Shown here: one piece after another, positions 40,752 to 50,307 of the stretch
Layout of the letters: each line of letters opens with the position of its first letter
How positions within the stretch are numbered: the stretch's first letter is position 1
NCBI RefSeq assembly: GCF_900215625.1
Contig: NZ_OBEK01000001.1
Span: 868,001-932,000 of the forward strand
Length of the DNA: 64,000 bases
Reading direction: 5' to 3'
Source of the DNA: Terribacillus aidingensis
GTDB lineage: Bacteria > Bacillota > Bacilli > Bacillales > Amphibacillaceae
Notes under the pieces: model-generated
The model's database searches: none
The model's input: only the letters and a program-made list of their open reading frames with translations
What the model was told of the DNA's origin: nothing
Made by a program: the position numbers and the translations under genes

Positions 40752-41945
40752 ATGGTGAATGATTGGTTAACCGAACTTCTGTATGGAGTCGGGAACTTCT
40801 TTTTGAATCCGCTGCTTTATTGGGCACTGCTGCTTACGCTATTCGTTTCGAGTCGCAGAATCCGCAAAGAGCGTATCAACTTCGGTACGAAGGTGTTTGC
40901 ATTCCGTAAAGAATGGACAGGCACATGGCCTCTCTCCGTCATTTTTGGAATCTTGCTCACAGCAGTGAGTATCGGAGCCGGGATTGTAATTGCGCCGCCT
41001 GTTGTGCTGCTCGTAAGCGTTGTGACAATTGTGCTGACAATACTGCTGCAATTCACATGGCTGTCAGCAGCGTACATATTCGGATTCAGTTTTCTGCTTG
41101 CTGTAGGTGCGGCACCATACGCCAGCGATTATTTGCCGGCTGGCTGGGCAGTGGATATTGCAGGATTGAATTGGATTAGTTTTGCACTCATTATGAGCAT
41201 TATCATGCTAGCAGAAGCAGTCTTGCTGTTACGGACCAAACGGGAAGATACATTGCCAGAACTCGTAAAAGGACCGCGCGGCCGCTGGATTGGACAGCAC
41301 CGCTTCCGTAAGCTGCTGTTCATTCCGTTCTTTCTGCTCGTACCAGCTGGTGCAATTGAACCGTTTGCGCCTTGGTGGCCATTCTTCCATCTAAACGGAA
41401 CAAGTTACGGCTTGCTGCTCGTACCATTGCTCACAGGCATTAATGGTATTGCGAAAGGGCGTCCAGCTTTTATGGAAGCACGCCAGCAAGGAAAGGCGAT
41501 CTTCGTATTAGCTTTGTTTACGCTCGCATTAAGTGCAGCCGGAATCTACATGTACTACTTATCTATTGCTGCTTTTGTTGCAGCACTTATCGGCAGAGAA
41601 GCTATTACCCTTTACTTCCGAAACAAAGATCGAAAACGAGCCTTTTATTATACCGAAAGCAGCGAAGGCATGTTTGTGCTAGCTGTTATACCAGATAGTC
41701 CGGCTGACAGACTTGGCCTGCTTCCTGGTGAACGAATTGAGAAAGTGAACGGCATCCGCATCGCGACAGAACGTTCCTTTTATGAAGCAATTCAATCAAA
41801 CAGTCAATATTGCAAAATGGAGATTCGTGACGAGCAAGGCGAAATACGAATCAAACAACGCGCCATGTACGAAGGTGAACCACACGAATTGGGCATCATC
41901 TTTGTACAAGAACAGCATAAGCAAGCTGCACCGATTAGCAGCTGA
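40752..41945 (+). CDS. minJ: Cell-division topology protein MinJ (PDZ membrane protein)
   Basis: A 397-residue polytopic membrane protein with about six to eight helices in residues 15-290 and a C-terminal cytoplasmic PDZ domain (VLAVIPDSPADRLGLLPGER and IEKVNGI, about 310-380). It equals B. subtilis MinJ in length and in position after ctpB. MinJ bridges DivIVA and MinD so that MinCD is active at poles and completed septa. GGGAGAGA precedes the ATG. Confidence 0.88.
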   Translation: MVNDWLTELLYGVGNFFLNPLLYWALLLTLFVSSRRIRKERINFGTKVFAFRKEWTGTWPLSVIFGILLTAVSIGAGIVIAPPVVLLVSVVTIVLTILLQFTWLSAAYIFGFSFLLAVGAAPYASDYLPAGWAVDIAGLNWISFALIMSIIMLAEAVLLLRTKREDTLPELVKGPRGRWIGQHRFRKLLFIPFFLLVPAGAIEPFAPWWPFFHLNGTSYGLLLVPLLTGINGIAKGRPAFMEARQQGKAIFVLALFTLALSAAGIYMYYLSIAAFVAALIGREAITLYFRNKDRKRAFYYTESSEGMFVLAVIPDSPADRLGLLPGERIEKVNGIRIATERSFYEAIQSNSQYCKMEIRDEQGEIRIKQRAMYEGEPHELGIIFVQEQHKQAAPISS

Positions 41946-41949
41946 GTTG

Positions 41950-41985
41950 AACCACTTATTCTATCAAGGATAAGTGGTTTTCTTT
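41950..41985 (+). terminator. Terminator of minJ
   Basis: AACCACTTAT (41950-41959) and ATAAGTGGTT (41970-41979) form a perfect 10-bp stem, then TTCTTTTT. From here to 42311 no gene could be supported. Confidence 0.85.
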
Positions 41986-42311
41986 TTCTAGAAGTCTCCG
42001 AAACTGACGTACAATTTCTTCAGGTTGTTAGATATAAATAGGCATTGAAATGCTATAGGAGTTAATGGAGAGTTATATATATGAGGGGTTTCCAAATAAA
42101 CGTGTACAGGTGTTTAGAGTACTAGCACTTCTCTGCCCAATAGGGAATCCCATTACATTTCGGCTACAGAGAAATCCAATTAGCGGAGGAGGGATTGTCA
42201 TTAGCGAGGCAAAAGCCGAATTTTTTAATAAAGAAATATTTAAAAAATGATTGTAACGAAATAGGTGCTCAAGGTATTAATACTACGAACAACAAGAAAG
42301 TGAGGGCAGTT

Positions 42312-42805
42312 ATGAATAAGCTCGAGGAAGAATATGAAAAGATTCATCCGAAAATCTATGCATTTTTTATTCCAAAACCGGAAATCGGATGACTGCTCAA
42401 GATCTTTGCCACGATACCTTTTACGAGGCCTGTAAAAACATTGGATCATTTAATGGATATTCCACCTTGTCGACATGGGTGTTCAAGATTGCGACAAATT
42501 TACTGAAAAAATATTACCGGAAAAACAAGTATGAGCAAAGCTTAATGCAAAAGCTTGCAGAGATTCCACAATCTGAAATACATTCATTGGAAGAATTGGC
42601 GGAAATCAATGAAGATACAAAAATACTTTTACATCATATCTCGAAATTGGATGATGTCTCAAGGGAAATCATCTTGCTGCGTATCTACGGAGAACTGAGT
42701 TTTGCAGATATTGGCATCTTAATCGGGAAATCAGAGAACTATGCGCGTGTGACTTTTCACCGATTGAAGCTAAAGATCCAAAAATTAATGGAGGTGGATT
42801 TATGA
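42312..42805 (+). pseudogene. ECF-type RNA polymerase sigma factor, frameshifted at a T6 run
   Basis: ATG 42312 (GAGGG upstream) reads MNKLEEEYEKIHPKIYAFF and then stops at 42392, while the rest of an ECF sigma factor continues in another frame: FYSKTGNRMTAQDLCHDTFY, STWVFKIATNLLKKYYR (region 2), and EIILLRIYGELSFADIGILI (region 4). The two parts meet at the six T residues 42363-42368; a seventh T would restore one frame of about 164 codons. It overlaps its anti-sigma partner, so the operon is otherwise intact. This is a mutation, a sequencing error or slippage-controlled. Restart at ATG 42389 would give a sigma factor missing part of region 2. Confidence 0.8.
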
Positions 42806-43350
42806 GCAAAGAATGTACGATTGTACAAGATCTTTTGCCTTTATACGAAGAAGACTTGTTGCAGCTGGAGACAAAGCAATTTATCGAGGAACACTTGAAA
42901 AGCTGCCAAGCATGCGGCCATGTCACAGAGCAAGTACAAATTCCACTGCCTGCAGAAGTAAAACCCGGCGGTACTTCTAAAAAAATGATTCGTAAGATTA
43001 CCGTGAAATTGACGACAATACAGATTTTCTTTGTAGCAATTGCTTTTATATTGGCGATGAGCACGACCATTATGAATGACAATAGTGGTTTTATCCTGAC
43101 TTATACTATTTTAGGTGCAGTCACCTATCTGTTTTACCGGTCGGTCCTCGTAACTGTCCTGCTAGCGGGCGTACCGAACTTCATATGGAATTGCTTGTTA
43201 TATATAACGGATTGGTTCGGCGAGTTTTATGCTGAAAGTTTTTCGGAGGCACTTCAAATAGCACTGACGACCTTAATTATCCACCTTTTCATTACTTTTA
43301 TCGGAATCATTATCGGCTTCTGCATTGTTAAAATAAGAGAGGAAAATTAA
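42802..43350 (+). CDS. Membrane anti-sigma factor with zf-HC2 domain
   Basis: A 182-residue protein. Residues about 1-45 form a zinc-binding anti-sigma domain with the His-x3-Cys-x2-Cys motif in EEHLKSCQACGHV; four membrane helices follow between about 70 and 175. Its start overlaps the stop of the ECF sigma gene, so it is the cognate anti-sigma factor. Ligand and signal are not evident. If the sigma gene is truly dead, this gene would be left without a target. Confidence 0.82.
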   Translation: MSKECTIVQDLLPLYEEDLLQLETKQFIEEHLKSCQACGHVTEQVQIPLPAEVKPGGTSKKMIRKITVKLTTIQIFFVAIAFILAMSTTIMNDNSGFILTYTILGAVTYLFYRSVLVTVLLAGVPNFIWNCLLYITDWFGEFYAESFSEALQIALTTLIIHLFITFIGIIIGFCIVKIREEN

Positions 43351-43352
43351 TC

Positions 43353-44039
43353 ATGAAAAAGAAAATAATATACAGTTTGATTGCATTTTCATTAATTGCT
43401 GCCATAGTGTTCGCCTACATGCAAATGAGCGGAAATACAACCGACAAACACAAAGCAAAGGAGAGCCTGGAAGCTTTTTTACAACAAACTTATCCCGACA
43501 TGGACTATGAGATCAAGCGGTCAGCAGGGTATGGATGGACCGATGGCACTTATCGATTTCATGTAGTGAAAAAGGACCCGATAGGAGTTGAGACCACCTA
43601 TCCGTTCTATGTCTCCGCTCTCGAACCGTATGAAGTCTATAGCGATACAATTCATGAATCCAATATTGACAAAGAGGCATCTGAAAAGCTAAATGCAGAG
43701 GCAGAGCGGTATATTCTAACGCTCCTCAAAGAAAAAGTGCCGCAAGTCGATTCAGTGGTTACGGATGTGGGAGTATACAACAAAGTTGCTGAGGAATGGA
43801 CACCGCAGTTGAAAACGCCAAAGCCGATTCTCATTACACTGGAAATTGAAAAGGGAGATTTGACGAAAGAACAAATGCTGCAACAGAGCCGGGAAATACA
43901 GAACCAATTGAACAGTGAATCCATCGATTATTATTTAGCTGAAGTAGGGTATAGCAGCGTCGTCAATGGTGAAGAAACTTATGATTATTACGTTAGTTTT
44001 ACACCAGAACAAGAATTAACTATAAGAGACGTAGATTAA
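43353..44039 (+). CDS. Membrane-anchored extracytoplasmic protein of ECF operon, unknown function (YfjL-like)
   Basis: A 228-residue protein with an N-terminal membrane anchor or uncleaved signal (IIYSLIAFSLIAAIVFAY, about 4-21) and a soluble extracytoplasmic part with alternating strands: SLEAFLQQTYPDMDYEIKR, GTYRFHVVKKDP and the C-terminal YDYYVSFTPEQ. There is no lipobox Cys. It resembles YfjL-type Bacillus proteins in size and layout, but this is a weak call. It is 2 bp from the anti-sigma gene and so probably part of the same response. Confidence 0.6.
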   Translation: MKKKIIYSLIAFSLIAAIVFAYMQMSGNTTDKHKAKESLEAFLQQTYPDMDYEIKRSAGYGWTDGTYRFHVVKKDPIGVETTYPFYVSALEPYEVYSDTIHESNIDKEASEKLNAEAERYILTLLKEKVPQVDSVVTDVGVYNKVAEEWTPQLKTPKPILITLEIEKGDLTKEQMLQQSREIQNQLNSESIDYYLAEVGYSSVVNGEETYDYYVSFTPEQELTIRDVD

Positions 44040-44133
44040 ACGAGGCGAGGAAATGAGTGTTAATTTCAAGATAAACAGTTTAGTATTTTTATAGTACTTA
44101 CACCGATGGTCGGCAGAAGCGGACCATAAAAAG

Positions 44134-44165
44134 AAGGAGCAAGCCGACGCGGCTTGCTCCTTTTC
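44134..44165. terminator. Bidirectional terminator between ECF operon and SNF2 gene
   Basis: AAGGAGCAAGCCG (44134-44146) and CGGCTTGCTCCTT (44150-44162) form a perfect 13-bp stem with T and A runs outside. Confidence 0.85.
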
Positions 44166-47100
44166 CTATATTTCCTGCATCGAGAGCAGGCTCCGTATTT
44201 CTTCTTCTGTTAGGGTGTTCAGCATTGTTTCGCCTGGTTGAATAATCTGGTCTACTAGTGCGCGTTTTCGCTGCTGCAGTTCGAAAATTCGTTCCTCGAT
44301 TGTTCCGCGGGTAAGCAGGCGAATAACTTGCACGACATTTTTCTGTCCAATTCGGTGAGCACGGCCGGCTGCTTGTTCTTCGACTGCGGGATTCCACCAT
44401 AGGTCGAAGAGTATAACAGTATCTGCTCCAGTCAAATTCAAGCCGGTGCCTCCGGCTTTCAAACTAATCAGGAAGCCATCGTTTTCTCCTTCATTGAAAG
44501 CTTCTGCCATCTGCATTCTCTCCTTGGAAGGGGTGCTGCCGTCCAAATAAAAGACGTCGGTATCATCCAATGCTTCCCTGATAATTTGCAGCATGCTGGC
44601 AAATTGCGAGAAGATGAGGAAGCGTTTGTTATTTTGCTTCAGTTCACGAATAACTTCCAGCAGCTGTTCCAATTTACCGGATTGCCCCGTATAGTTTTCA
44701 ATAAATAGGGACGGGTGACAGCAGATCTGCCGCAACCTGGTCAGTCCGGCGAGTATCTCCAATTTACCTCGGTCAAAGCCTTTTTCAGCAATTGTCTGGT
44801 CAATCTTACGTCGTATCCGTTCGAGGTAGCCAACGTAAATTTCTTTTTGTTCTTGCGTCAAATCAGAATACGTGGTTGTTTCAATCTTTTCTGGCAGTTC
44901 ATGCAGCACGTCGGTTTTTACCCGTCTCAAAATGAAGGGGCGAGTAATTTGCGCGATCTTCTCCGGTTCAAATTCTGTGAACGTTTTGCGGCTGCGGAAC
45001 AATCCCGGTGAAATGGTATGGAAAATCGACCATAGCTCATCCAATCTGTTTTCAATCGGTGTACCACTCAAAGCAAATCGTTTCCCGGCTTGGATAAGTC
45101 CGACAGCTTTAGCTGTCTGTGTATTATGGTTTTTGATTGCTTGCGCTTCATCTAAAACTAAGCTATCAAATAACTGCCCTGCATATACATGATGATCCAC
45201 ACGCAACAATGGATAAGAAGTAATGACAATATCATAATCCGTCAAGTGCGCGAGCTGACTTTGCCGTTCTGTTACCGATCCGGAAATCACTAATGTCCGC
45301 ATATGAGGCGCGAACTTCTCAAATTCTTTCTGCCAGTTATAAAGCAGGGAAGAAGGTACAATAATCAGCGACGGGCGGGATGCTGGATTAGCTTCGCGCT
45401 CAGATGTGAGATAAGCAATCGTCTGCAATGTTTTCCCAAGACCCATATCATCAGCAAGAATACCGCCGAGACCATAATAAGCGAGTGTCTTCATCCATTT
45501 GAAGCCTGTCAGCTGATAGTCACGCAATTCGGCATTCAGCCCGGCTGGCAGGTCGAAATCAATTTGTTCCGGATTGCGAAGCCGTTCAATAAGTGTTTGA
45601 AAGGCAGCTTCCATCTCGGCTCCGTGAAGTGCCTCTTCGACTTGCATGCTTTGTGCGACTGGAACAAAGATATGCTGCTTATCCAGCTGGCTTTTCCGTA
45701 TCTGCAGCTGCTCCAGAAAGTCTTGGAAGTTTTCCATTGAATCTTGTTCCAAATCGAGCAAGGCGCCGTCTGGGATGCGGTAATATTTTTTCTTCTCAAT
45801 CATTGCTTGCAAAACATTGCTAATATGAGTTTCGGATATACCGTTTATATCAAAGCTGATTTCCAGCATGCCTTTTTCCTGCTGCAAGCGAACAGAAGAG
45901 GACACTTCATGCTGGTCGTCTGCCTTCATCGCCTGTACCCGGTCAGATATATACACTTCCGCTACTTGCTGCAAAGCAGGCAAGTGCTCATGAAGAAATT
46001 GATAAATATACTCCATGTTAAGCAAGTGAAAGCGACCTTTAGTAAAGCGGAATCCTGATGTGTGCAGCTGCTGCAAAACGGCATCTTCCTGAGCAGTTTG
46101 CCGTTTGATAACAGGAAGATTTGTCTGCTTCTGTCCAGGGTGAATCACATACTCACCATAATGGAAAGCGACGCTGGCATGCAGCACATCGTCTGTTTCA
46201 TCCAAGTACACTTTTGCTGTAAGAGGTGCCAGTTCTACTTTGCTGCGGACTGTTTCAGCGATATGCACATGACCAATTTGTTCGAGCTTCCCAACGACTT
46301 GGGATACAAATTGATTTACATTTTTATCGGCAACCGTCTGCGGCGTATCATGCCGGTAAGGCAGGATTGAGAACAGTTCTTTGATTAGTTCCCGCTGTTC
46401 AGGCGGGACGGGGTAGAGCACATCGTCCTTTACGAGATAATGATAGTTTTTAATGTATTCATAAGCAGCAATATCTTGTACACCGAATTGCAGCATTTCT
46501 TGTTCGTCCGTTGATAAGTAAAAATCCAAGCGTGCCGGCTGGCTGCTCACATGAAATGCATTCATTGCATCCGTGTGGAGAAGATGAAGGGAGGCACCAG
46601 CTTCAGCAAGCTCGGGCAGCAAGTCTTTAGCCAAAGAAGGTGTCAGTTTAACAGCACGTTTTTCTGACTGAAGGGAAGACGCTGTGAATTCATGGATAAA
46701 ACTATTTTCACAAGCCTCCAATAATTGTCCCAGTATGTGTCTGTCCTCTGGTGAGACAATATGTACATTCGGATCAAAAGCAAAGCTTGGTGTTAGCTGA
46801 TAGCGCGTATGGTGAAGCACACTCCGGAGAAAATCCTCTGCCAGACGGACGATATACGTACGGGAAGTACCAGCTTTGAGCTCGACCTCCAGCACCGTGT
46901 TGCCATTTGTCTGCAAAAAGCGCTGTTCTACTTTATACTCCAGCTTTAATGTTTCCGGCTGTTTAGATGGCAGGCGTTCATCCGAGGAAGCGAAGGTTTG
47001 TACCAGCCGATCCGTGAAATCCGTCTGCCGAGCTGCTGCAGGCGGAGATGTATCTTCGGTTATCGTATAACCGTTGCTGTCAAAACGGTTTTTACTGATT

Positions 47101-47369
47101 GCGATTAAGACAGCTGCGATATGCTTGCACGTATAGTGGGTGTGATATGCCGGACAAGAACAAACACCATCAAGGTCATCGTCCTCAAAGAAAAAGATCC
47201 GTACTGGATAGTTTTCTGTGCCACGAACAACAGCCTTCCATTGATTGATGGAAGGTGTAAAGCTAAGCCCCTGTACACGGCCTTTGTTGGCATAGTCCAA
47301 CCCTCTGCGGTAGAAACGATCACCTGTCACTTTGATGATATCTTGTTTATCGAGAAAATAAGATTGCAT
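44166..47369 (-). CDS. SWIM zinc-finger SNF2/Rad54-family helicase
   Basis: A 1067-residue ATPase. An N-terminal SWIM zinc finger (CSCPAYHTHYTCKH, about 70-83) is followed by a large bacterial SNF2-associated region and the two-lobed SNF2 motor from about 610: LRDYQLTGFKWMKTL, Walker A LADDMGLGKTLQT, DEAQ-type box VLDEAQAIKN, SGTPIENRLDELW, and motif VI GRAHRIGQ. SNF2 motors translocate on double-stranded DNA to remodel protein-DNA complexes; cellular roles of these bacterial copies are poorly defined, and some occur in defence islands. No defence genes are adjacent here. It is monocistronic. Confidence 0.9.
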   Translation of the reverse strand: MQSYFLDKQDIIKVTGDRFYRRGLDYANKGRVQGLSFTPSINQWKAVVRGTENYPVRIFFFEDDDLDGVCSCPAYHTHYTCKHIAAVLIAISKNRFDSNGYTITEDTSPPAAARQTDFTDRLVQTFASSDERLPSKQPETLKLEYKVEQRFLQTNGNTVLEVELKAGTSRTYIVRLAEDFLRSVLHHTRYQLTPSFAFDPNVHIVSPEDRHILGQLLEACENSFIHEFTASSLQSEKRAVKLTPSLAKDLLPELAEAGASLHLLHTDAMNAFHVSSQPARLDFYLSTDEQEMLQFGVQDIAAYEYIKNYHYLVKDDVLYPVPPEQRELIKELFSILPYRHDTPQTVADKNVNQFVSQVVGKLEQIGHVHIAETVRSKVELAPLTAKVYLDETDDVLHASVAFHYGEYVIHPGQKQTNLPVIKRQTAQEDAVLQQLHTSGFRFTKGRFHLLNMEYIYQFLHEHLPALQQVAEVYISDRVQAMKADDQHEVSSSVRLQQEKGMLEISFDINGISETHISNVLQAMIEKKKYYRIPDGALLDLEQDSMENFQDFLEQLQIRKSQLDKQHIFVPVAQSMQVEEALHGAEMEAAFQTLIERLRNPEQIDFDLPAGLNAELRDYQLTGFKWMKTLAYYGLGGILADDMGLGKTLQTIAYLTSEREANPASRPSLIIVPSSLLYNWQKEFEKFAPHMRTLVISGSVTERQSQLAHLTDYDIVITSYPLLRVDHHVYAGQLFDSLVLDEAQAIKNHNTQTAKAVGLIQAGKRFALSGTPIENRLDELWSIFHTISPGLFRSRKTFTEFEPEKIAQITRPFILRRVKTDVLHELPEKIETTTYSDLTQEQKEIYVGYLERIRRKIDQTIAEKGFDRGKLEILAGLTRLRQICCHPSLFIENYTGQSGKLEQLLEVIRELKQNNKRFLIFSQFASMLQIIREALDDTDVFYLDGSTPSKERMQMAEAFNEGENDGFLISLKAGGTGLNLTGADTVILFDLWWNPAVEEQAAGRAHRIGQKNVVQVIRLLTRGTIEERIFELQQRKRALVDQIIQPGETMLNTLTEEEIRSLLSMQEI

Positions 47370-47498
47370 AAAAGCCCAGTCTCCAGTCTAAAAAATTCAT
47401 TATCCTATCATTATAACAGATATGACAATAGCCTTCCCCAACCAGGCAGAATAAAAAACGAGTATGAGGTAAATCAAGAGTAGTGAGTTCTGATAATG

Positions 47499-47605
47499 AG
47501 GTGCAATGCTTTGGCCGCCGCTTCGAGGTCTTCGACTAGCGCTGTTCCCGCAGGAGTCTACGTATTCTGTCTATGCTAGTTGATTTCTACTACACTGAAG
47601 CACCT
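47499..47605. repeat. Candidate degenerate interspersed repeat or mobile-element remnant
   Basis: The 435-base gap between the SNF2 gene and the EIIA gene has no supportable gene. On the minus strand it contains GACTCCTGCGGGAACAGCGC, resembling a non-coding repeat widespread in Bacillaceae genomes. The stretch is bounded by AGGTGC (47499-47504) and GCACCT (47600-47605). A further hairpin (AAGTCGA/TCGACTT, 47669-47689) lies beside it. Repeat identity is from memory of such sequences and is not verified. Confidence 0.35.
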
Positions 47606-47715
47606 TTTGCATAAATTAGCACAGAAAGCTGTCATTGACTTTTGAGATTCACGAGGTCTGTTTTCCCCAAGTCGAGTGTACTTCGACTTACTGTTCCTTA
47701 TTCAGAAACTCCAAT

Positions 47716-47762
47716 GTAAAAAAATCCAAACAACACGCATTTATCCGCAGTATCGTTTGGAT
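47716..47762 (-). terminator. Terminator of the EIIA gene
   Basis: On the minus strand ATCCAAAC (47762-47755) pairs with GTTTGGAT (47731-47724), followed by a run of T residues. Confidence 0.75.
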
Positions 47763-47804
47763 ATATAGATAGTTAGTCATTATTTACATCAGCTTCACTT
47801 GCAC

Positions 47805-48299
47805 TTACTTCTTTTTCACTTGGAAAATTTGTGTTTCACCCGCGATTGCTTGCTCGGGGAAGAGTGCTTCCAGGGTGAAATCACTTTCTTCAAAGTTTGT
47901 GACAATCACTGGTGTGATGCTGCTTTTTGCTTTTGCTTCGATTACTGGCTTTTCAAAACGAACTAGTCTATCACCGGCAGAAACTTTATCTCCGACTTTG
48001 ACAAACGTTTCGAAACCTTCCCCTTTTAAATTTACGGTATCAAGCCCGATATGCACGAGCAGCTCTAAGCCCATGTTGGTTTTCAAGCCAATGGCGTGCT
48101 TTGTTTCGAATACTTGGACGACTTCCGCGTCAATCGGACTGACGATGGTTTGATCGGACGGCTCGATTGCGACACCGTCACCCATCATTTTTTCAGCAAA
48201 TACAGGGTCAGGTACTTCTTCCAGCGGGACGACTCTGCCAGTGACAGGGCTTACAAAACTTTCTTCCGTAACATTTTTACCGAATAGTTTTTTGAGCAT
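47805..48299 (-). CDS. PTS glucose-family EIIA component, stand-alone
   Basis: A 164-residue soluble EIIA of the glucose family. It carries FVSPVTGRVVPLEEVPDPVF at the N-terminus (residues about 15-34) and the phosphorylated His in GLELLVHIGLDTVNLKGEGF (about 79-98). It receives phosphate from HPr and passes it to a glucose-type EIIB. No EIIB or EIIC gene is adjacent, so it probably serves EIIBC permeases elsewhere, like B. subtilis YpqE. GGAGAG precedes the ATG. It is read against prfC and has its own terminator. Confidence 0.92.
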   Translation of the reverse strand: MLKKLFGKNVTEESFVSPVTGRVVPLEEVPDPVFAEKMMGDGVAIEPSDQTIVSPIDAEVVQVFETKHAIGLKTNMGLELLVHIGLDTVNLKGEGFETFVKVGDKVSAGDRLVRFEKPVIEAKAKSSITPVIVTNFEESDFTLEALFPEQAIAGETQIFQVKKK

Positions 48300-48545
48300 G
48301 ATTGTCTCTCCTCAGAATAAACCGAATTTTGTTGAAAGTCTTGTTACCAATATAGTAAAGCGTTTTCTTTGTATCGGTCAATAAAAACCTTCTAAGAGAA
48401 GATATTGCCTAAAGCAACTAACATTAGGTATAGTAGAGAAAGACTGATTTTTGAGCGGAAAGAAGGTTTAACGCAGTGTGATAAAAAACGCCCACGTTGA
48501 TAGACACGCTCTACGAATGCTAACAGAACGGCAGGTAATGAACCG

Positions 48546-50135
48546 ATGAAAATAAATGAAGAAGTACAAAAACGTAAGACTTTCGCAATTATATCCCACC
48601 CGGATGCCGGAAAGACGACACTGACAGAGAAGCTGCTCGTCTTTGGTAACCTTATTCGTTCGGCGGGTACTGTTAAAGGAAAGAAATCTGGTAAGTTTGC
48701 CACATCCGACTGGATGGAAATTGAGAAGCAGCGCGGAATTTCTGTTACATCATCTGTAATGAACTTCCCTTATAAAGATTATCAAGTGAATATCCTGGAT
48801 ACACCAGGACACGAAGATTTTAGTGAAGACACATACCGAACTTTAACGGCAGTGGATAGTGTTGTGATGATTATCGATGCCACAAAAGGCATTGAAGCAC
48901 AAACGCTGAAGCTGTTTAAAGTTTGCCGTATGCGCGGTATCCCTATTTTTACCTTCATTAATAAACTGGACCGTGAAGGCCGAGAGCCATTGGAGCTTTT
49001 GGAAGAGATTGAACAAGTATTAGATATCGAGACATATCCAATGAACTGGCCAGCAGGTATGGGCAAACGTTTCCTAGGTATCTTCGACCGTCATAACGAG
49101 CAATTTGTCCGCTTTAACGGGAACGAAGAAGAAACGTACATTCCATATAGCGAGCTGGATGATCCGGCATATGCTGATTTGACTGGTCAATCTACCTTTG
49201 AAGACACAAAAGGAGAGCTGGAATTGCTAGAAGAAGCTGGCGACCAATTCTCATTAGATCGTGTACTTGCAGGTGAGCAGACACCAGTATTCTTTGGAAG
49301 CGCCCTAGCGCCATTTGGGGTGCAGACTTTCTTTGACACATTTGTCAGCATGGCACCTGCTCCAGGAGGCCGTCGTACAACAGAGGGAGTTGTATCACCG
49401 GATAAAGAAGAATTTTCCGGTTTCATTTTCAAGATTCAAGCAAACATGAACCCAGCCCACCGTGACCGAATTGCTTTCTTGCGCGTTTGCTCTGGGAAGT
49501 TCGAACGAGGTATGAGTGTCCAGCTTGCTCGTTCTGCTAAACCAATCAAACTTTCGCAATCACAGCAGTTCGTCGCTTCTTCCCGCGATACAGTAGAAGA
49601 AGCTTTTGCTGGAGATATTATCGGTATATATGATCCGAATATTTACCGAATTGGAGATACATTGGTGGAAGGAAAAGCAAACTTCGAATTCGATGAGCTG
49701 CCGCAATTCCCGCCAGAAGTATTCAAGAAGGTATCAGCGAAAAACGTCATGAAAGCAAAACAATTTAGAAAAGGAATTGAGCAGCTTGTGCAAGAAGGAG
49801 CGATTCAGCTGTTCCGCGGAAAACGCGATGACAGCTTCATCCTTGGCGCAGTTGGAGAGCTGCAGTACGAAGTATTCGAATATCGAATGAAAAACGAGTA
49901 TAATGTAGAAGTAGTATTGGAATCGATGGGAGAACGCATCCCACGCTGGCTGAAAGCTGAGCAAGTGGATGAACGCCTGTTCGACGAGCGCAGTTTGCTC
50001 GCACAGGATCGTGAAGGAGAATACTTGGCATTGTTCAAGAATGATTTTGCTCTTCGCTGGTTCACCGATAAAAACCCGAAAGTTGATTTAATTGATCTGT
50101 TTGAGGTCAACCAATACGACCAAACTGCTAACTAA
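48546..50135 (+). CDS. prfC: Peptide chain release factor 3
   Basis: A 529-residue translational GTPase that recycles RF1/RF2 from the ribosome. The G domain has [15 protein letters not shown] (G1, about 17-31), [11 protein letters not shown] (G2), [12 protein letters not shown] (G3) and INKLDREGR (G4); domains II and III follow. RF3 is not universal in Bacillales; B. subtilis 168 lacks it, so its presence is of note. GGCAGGT lies upstream. It is monocistronic with a terminator. Confidence 0.95.
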   Translation: MKINEEVQKRKTFAIISHPDAGKTTLTEKLLVFGNLIRSAGTVKGKKSGKFATSDWMEIEKQRGISVTSSVMNFPYKDYQVNILDTPGHEDFSEDTYRTLTAVDSVVMIIDATKGIEAQTLKLFKVCRMRGIPIFTFINKLDREGREPLELLEEIEQVLDIETYPMNWPAGMGKRFLGIFDRHNEQFVRFNGNEEETYIPYSELDDPAYADLTGQSTFEDTKGELELLEEAGDQFSLDRVLAGEQTPVFFGSALAPFGVQTFFDTFVSMAPAPGGRRTTEGVVSPDKEEFSGFIFKIQANMNPAHRDRIAFLRVCSGKFERGMSVQLARSAKPIKLSQSQQFVASSRDTVEEAFAGDIIGIYDPNIYRIGDTLVEGKANFEFDELPQFPPEVFKKVSAKNVMKAKQFRKGIEQLVQEGAIQLFRGKRDDSFILGAVGELQYEVFEYRMKNEYNVEVVLESMGERIPRWLKAEQVDERLFDERSLLAQDREGEYLALFKNDFALRWFTDKNPKVDLIDLFEVNQYDQTAN

Positions 50136-50140
50136 TAGAT

Positions 50141-50166
50141 AAAGCCGTCATTTTTGACGGCTTTTT
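50141..50166 (+). terminator. Terminator of prfC
   Basis: AAAGCCGTCA (50141-50150) and TGACGGCTTT (50155-50164) form a perfect 10-bp stem followed by T residues. Confidence 0.85.
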
Positions 50167-50235
50167 GCTATCTGCTGTGTTTATGTTTCGTAGATTAGGT
50201 AAACATCTATACTAGCGGGTATACAGAATTTTAAA

Positions 50236-50249
50236 CGAATGTTTGTTCG
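50236..50249. promoter_or_regulatory. LexA/DinR SOS box of uvrBA
   Basis: CGAATGTTTGTTCG matches the Gram-positive SOS consensus CGAACRNRYGTTYG with few deviations and lies 59 bp ahead of uvrB, overlapping a likely -35 TTGTTC. Confidence 0.7.
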
Positions 50250-50307
50250 TATTTTTATATATTTTATGCTATTATATGAGAAATGAATAGAACGGAGGAA
50301 ATTGGCG

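Noticed and set aside
42065-42250. 61-codon open frame before the ECF sigma gene
   Set aside because: No recognisable family and composition unlike a protein; an upstream GGAG is present but nothing else supports it.
42195-42311. In-frame upstream extension of the ECF sigma start (TTG 42195 after GGAGGAGG)
   Set aside because: ECF sigma factors begin close to the LEEEYEKIHPKIY segment; the 39 extra residues are not conserved in the family as I know it.
44715-46370. Several plus-strand open frames opposite the SNF2 helicase
   Set aside because: They are antisense shadows of a well-supported 1067-residue gene and lack ribosome sites and family features.
44166-47369. SNF2 helicase as part of a phage-defence island
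   Set aside because: No nuclease, methylase, PLD, toxin or other defence-type gene lies beside it; the neighbours are an ECF operon and a PTS EIIA.
47121-47483. 120-codon plus-strand frame running from the SNF2 gene into the gap
   Set aside because: Two thirds is antisense to the SWIM zinc-finger region; no ribosome site at the start.
48355-48368. Possible cre site before the EIIA gene (GTAAAGCGTTTTCT)
   Set aside because: The first two consensus bases are wrong; one short A+T-rich match of this kind is expected by chance.
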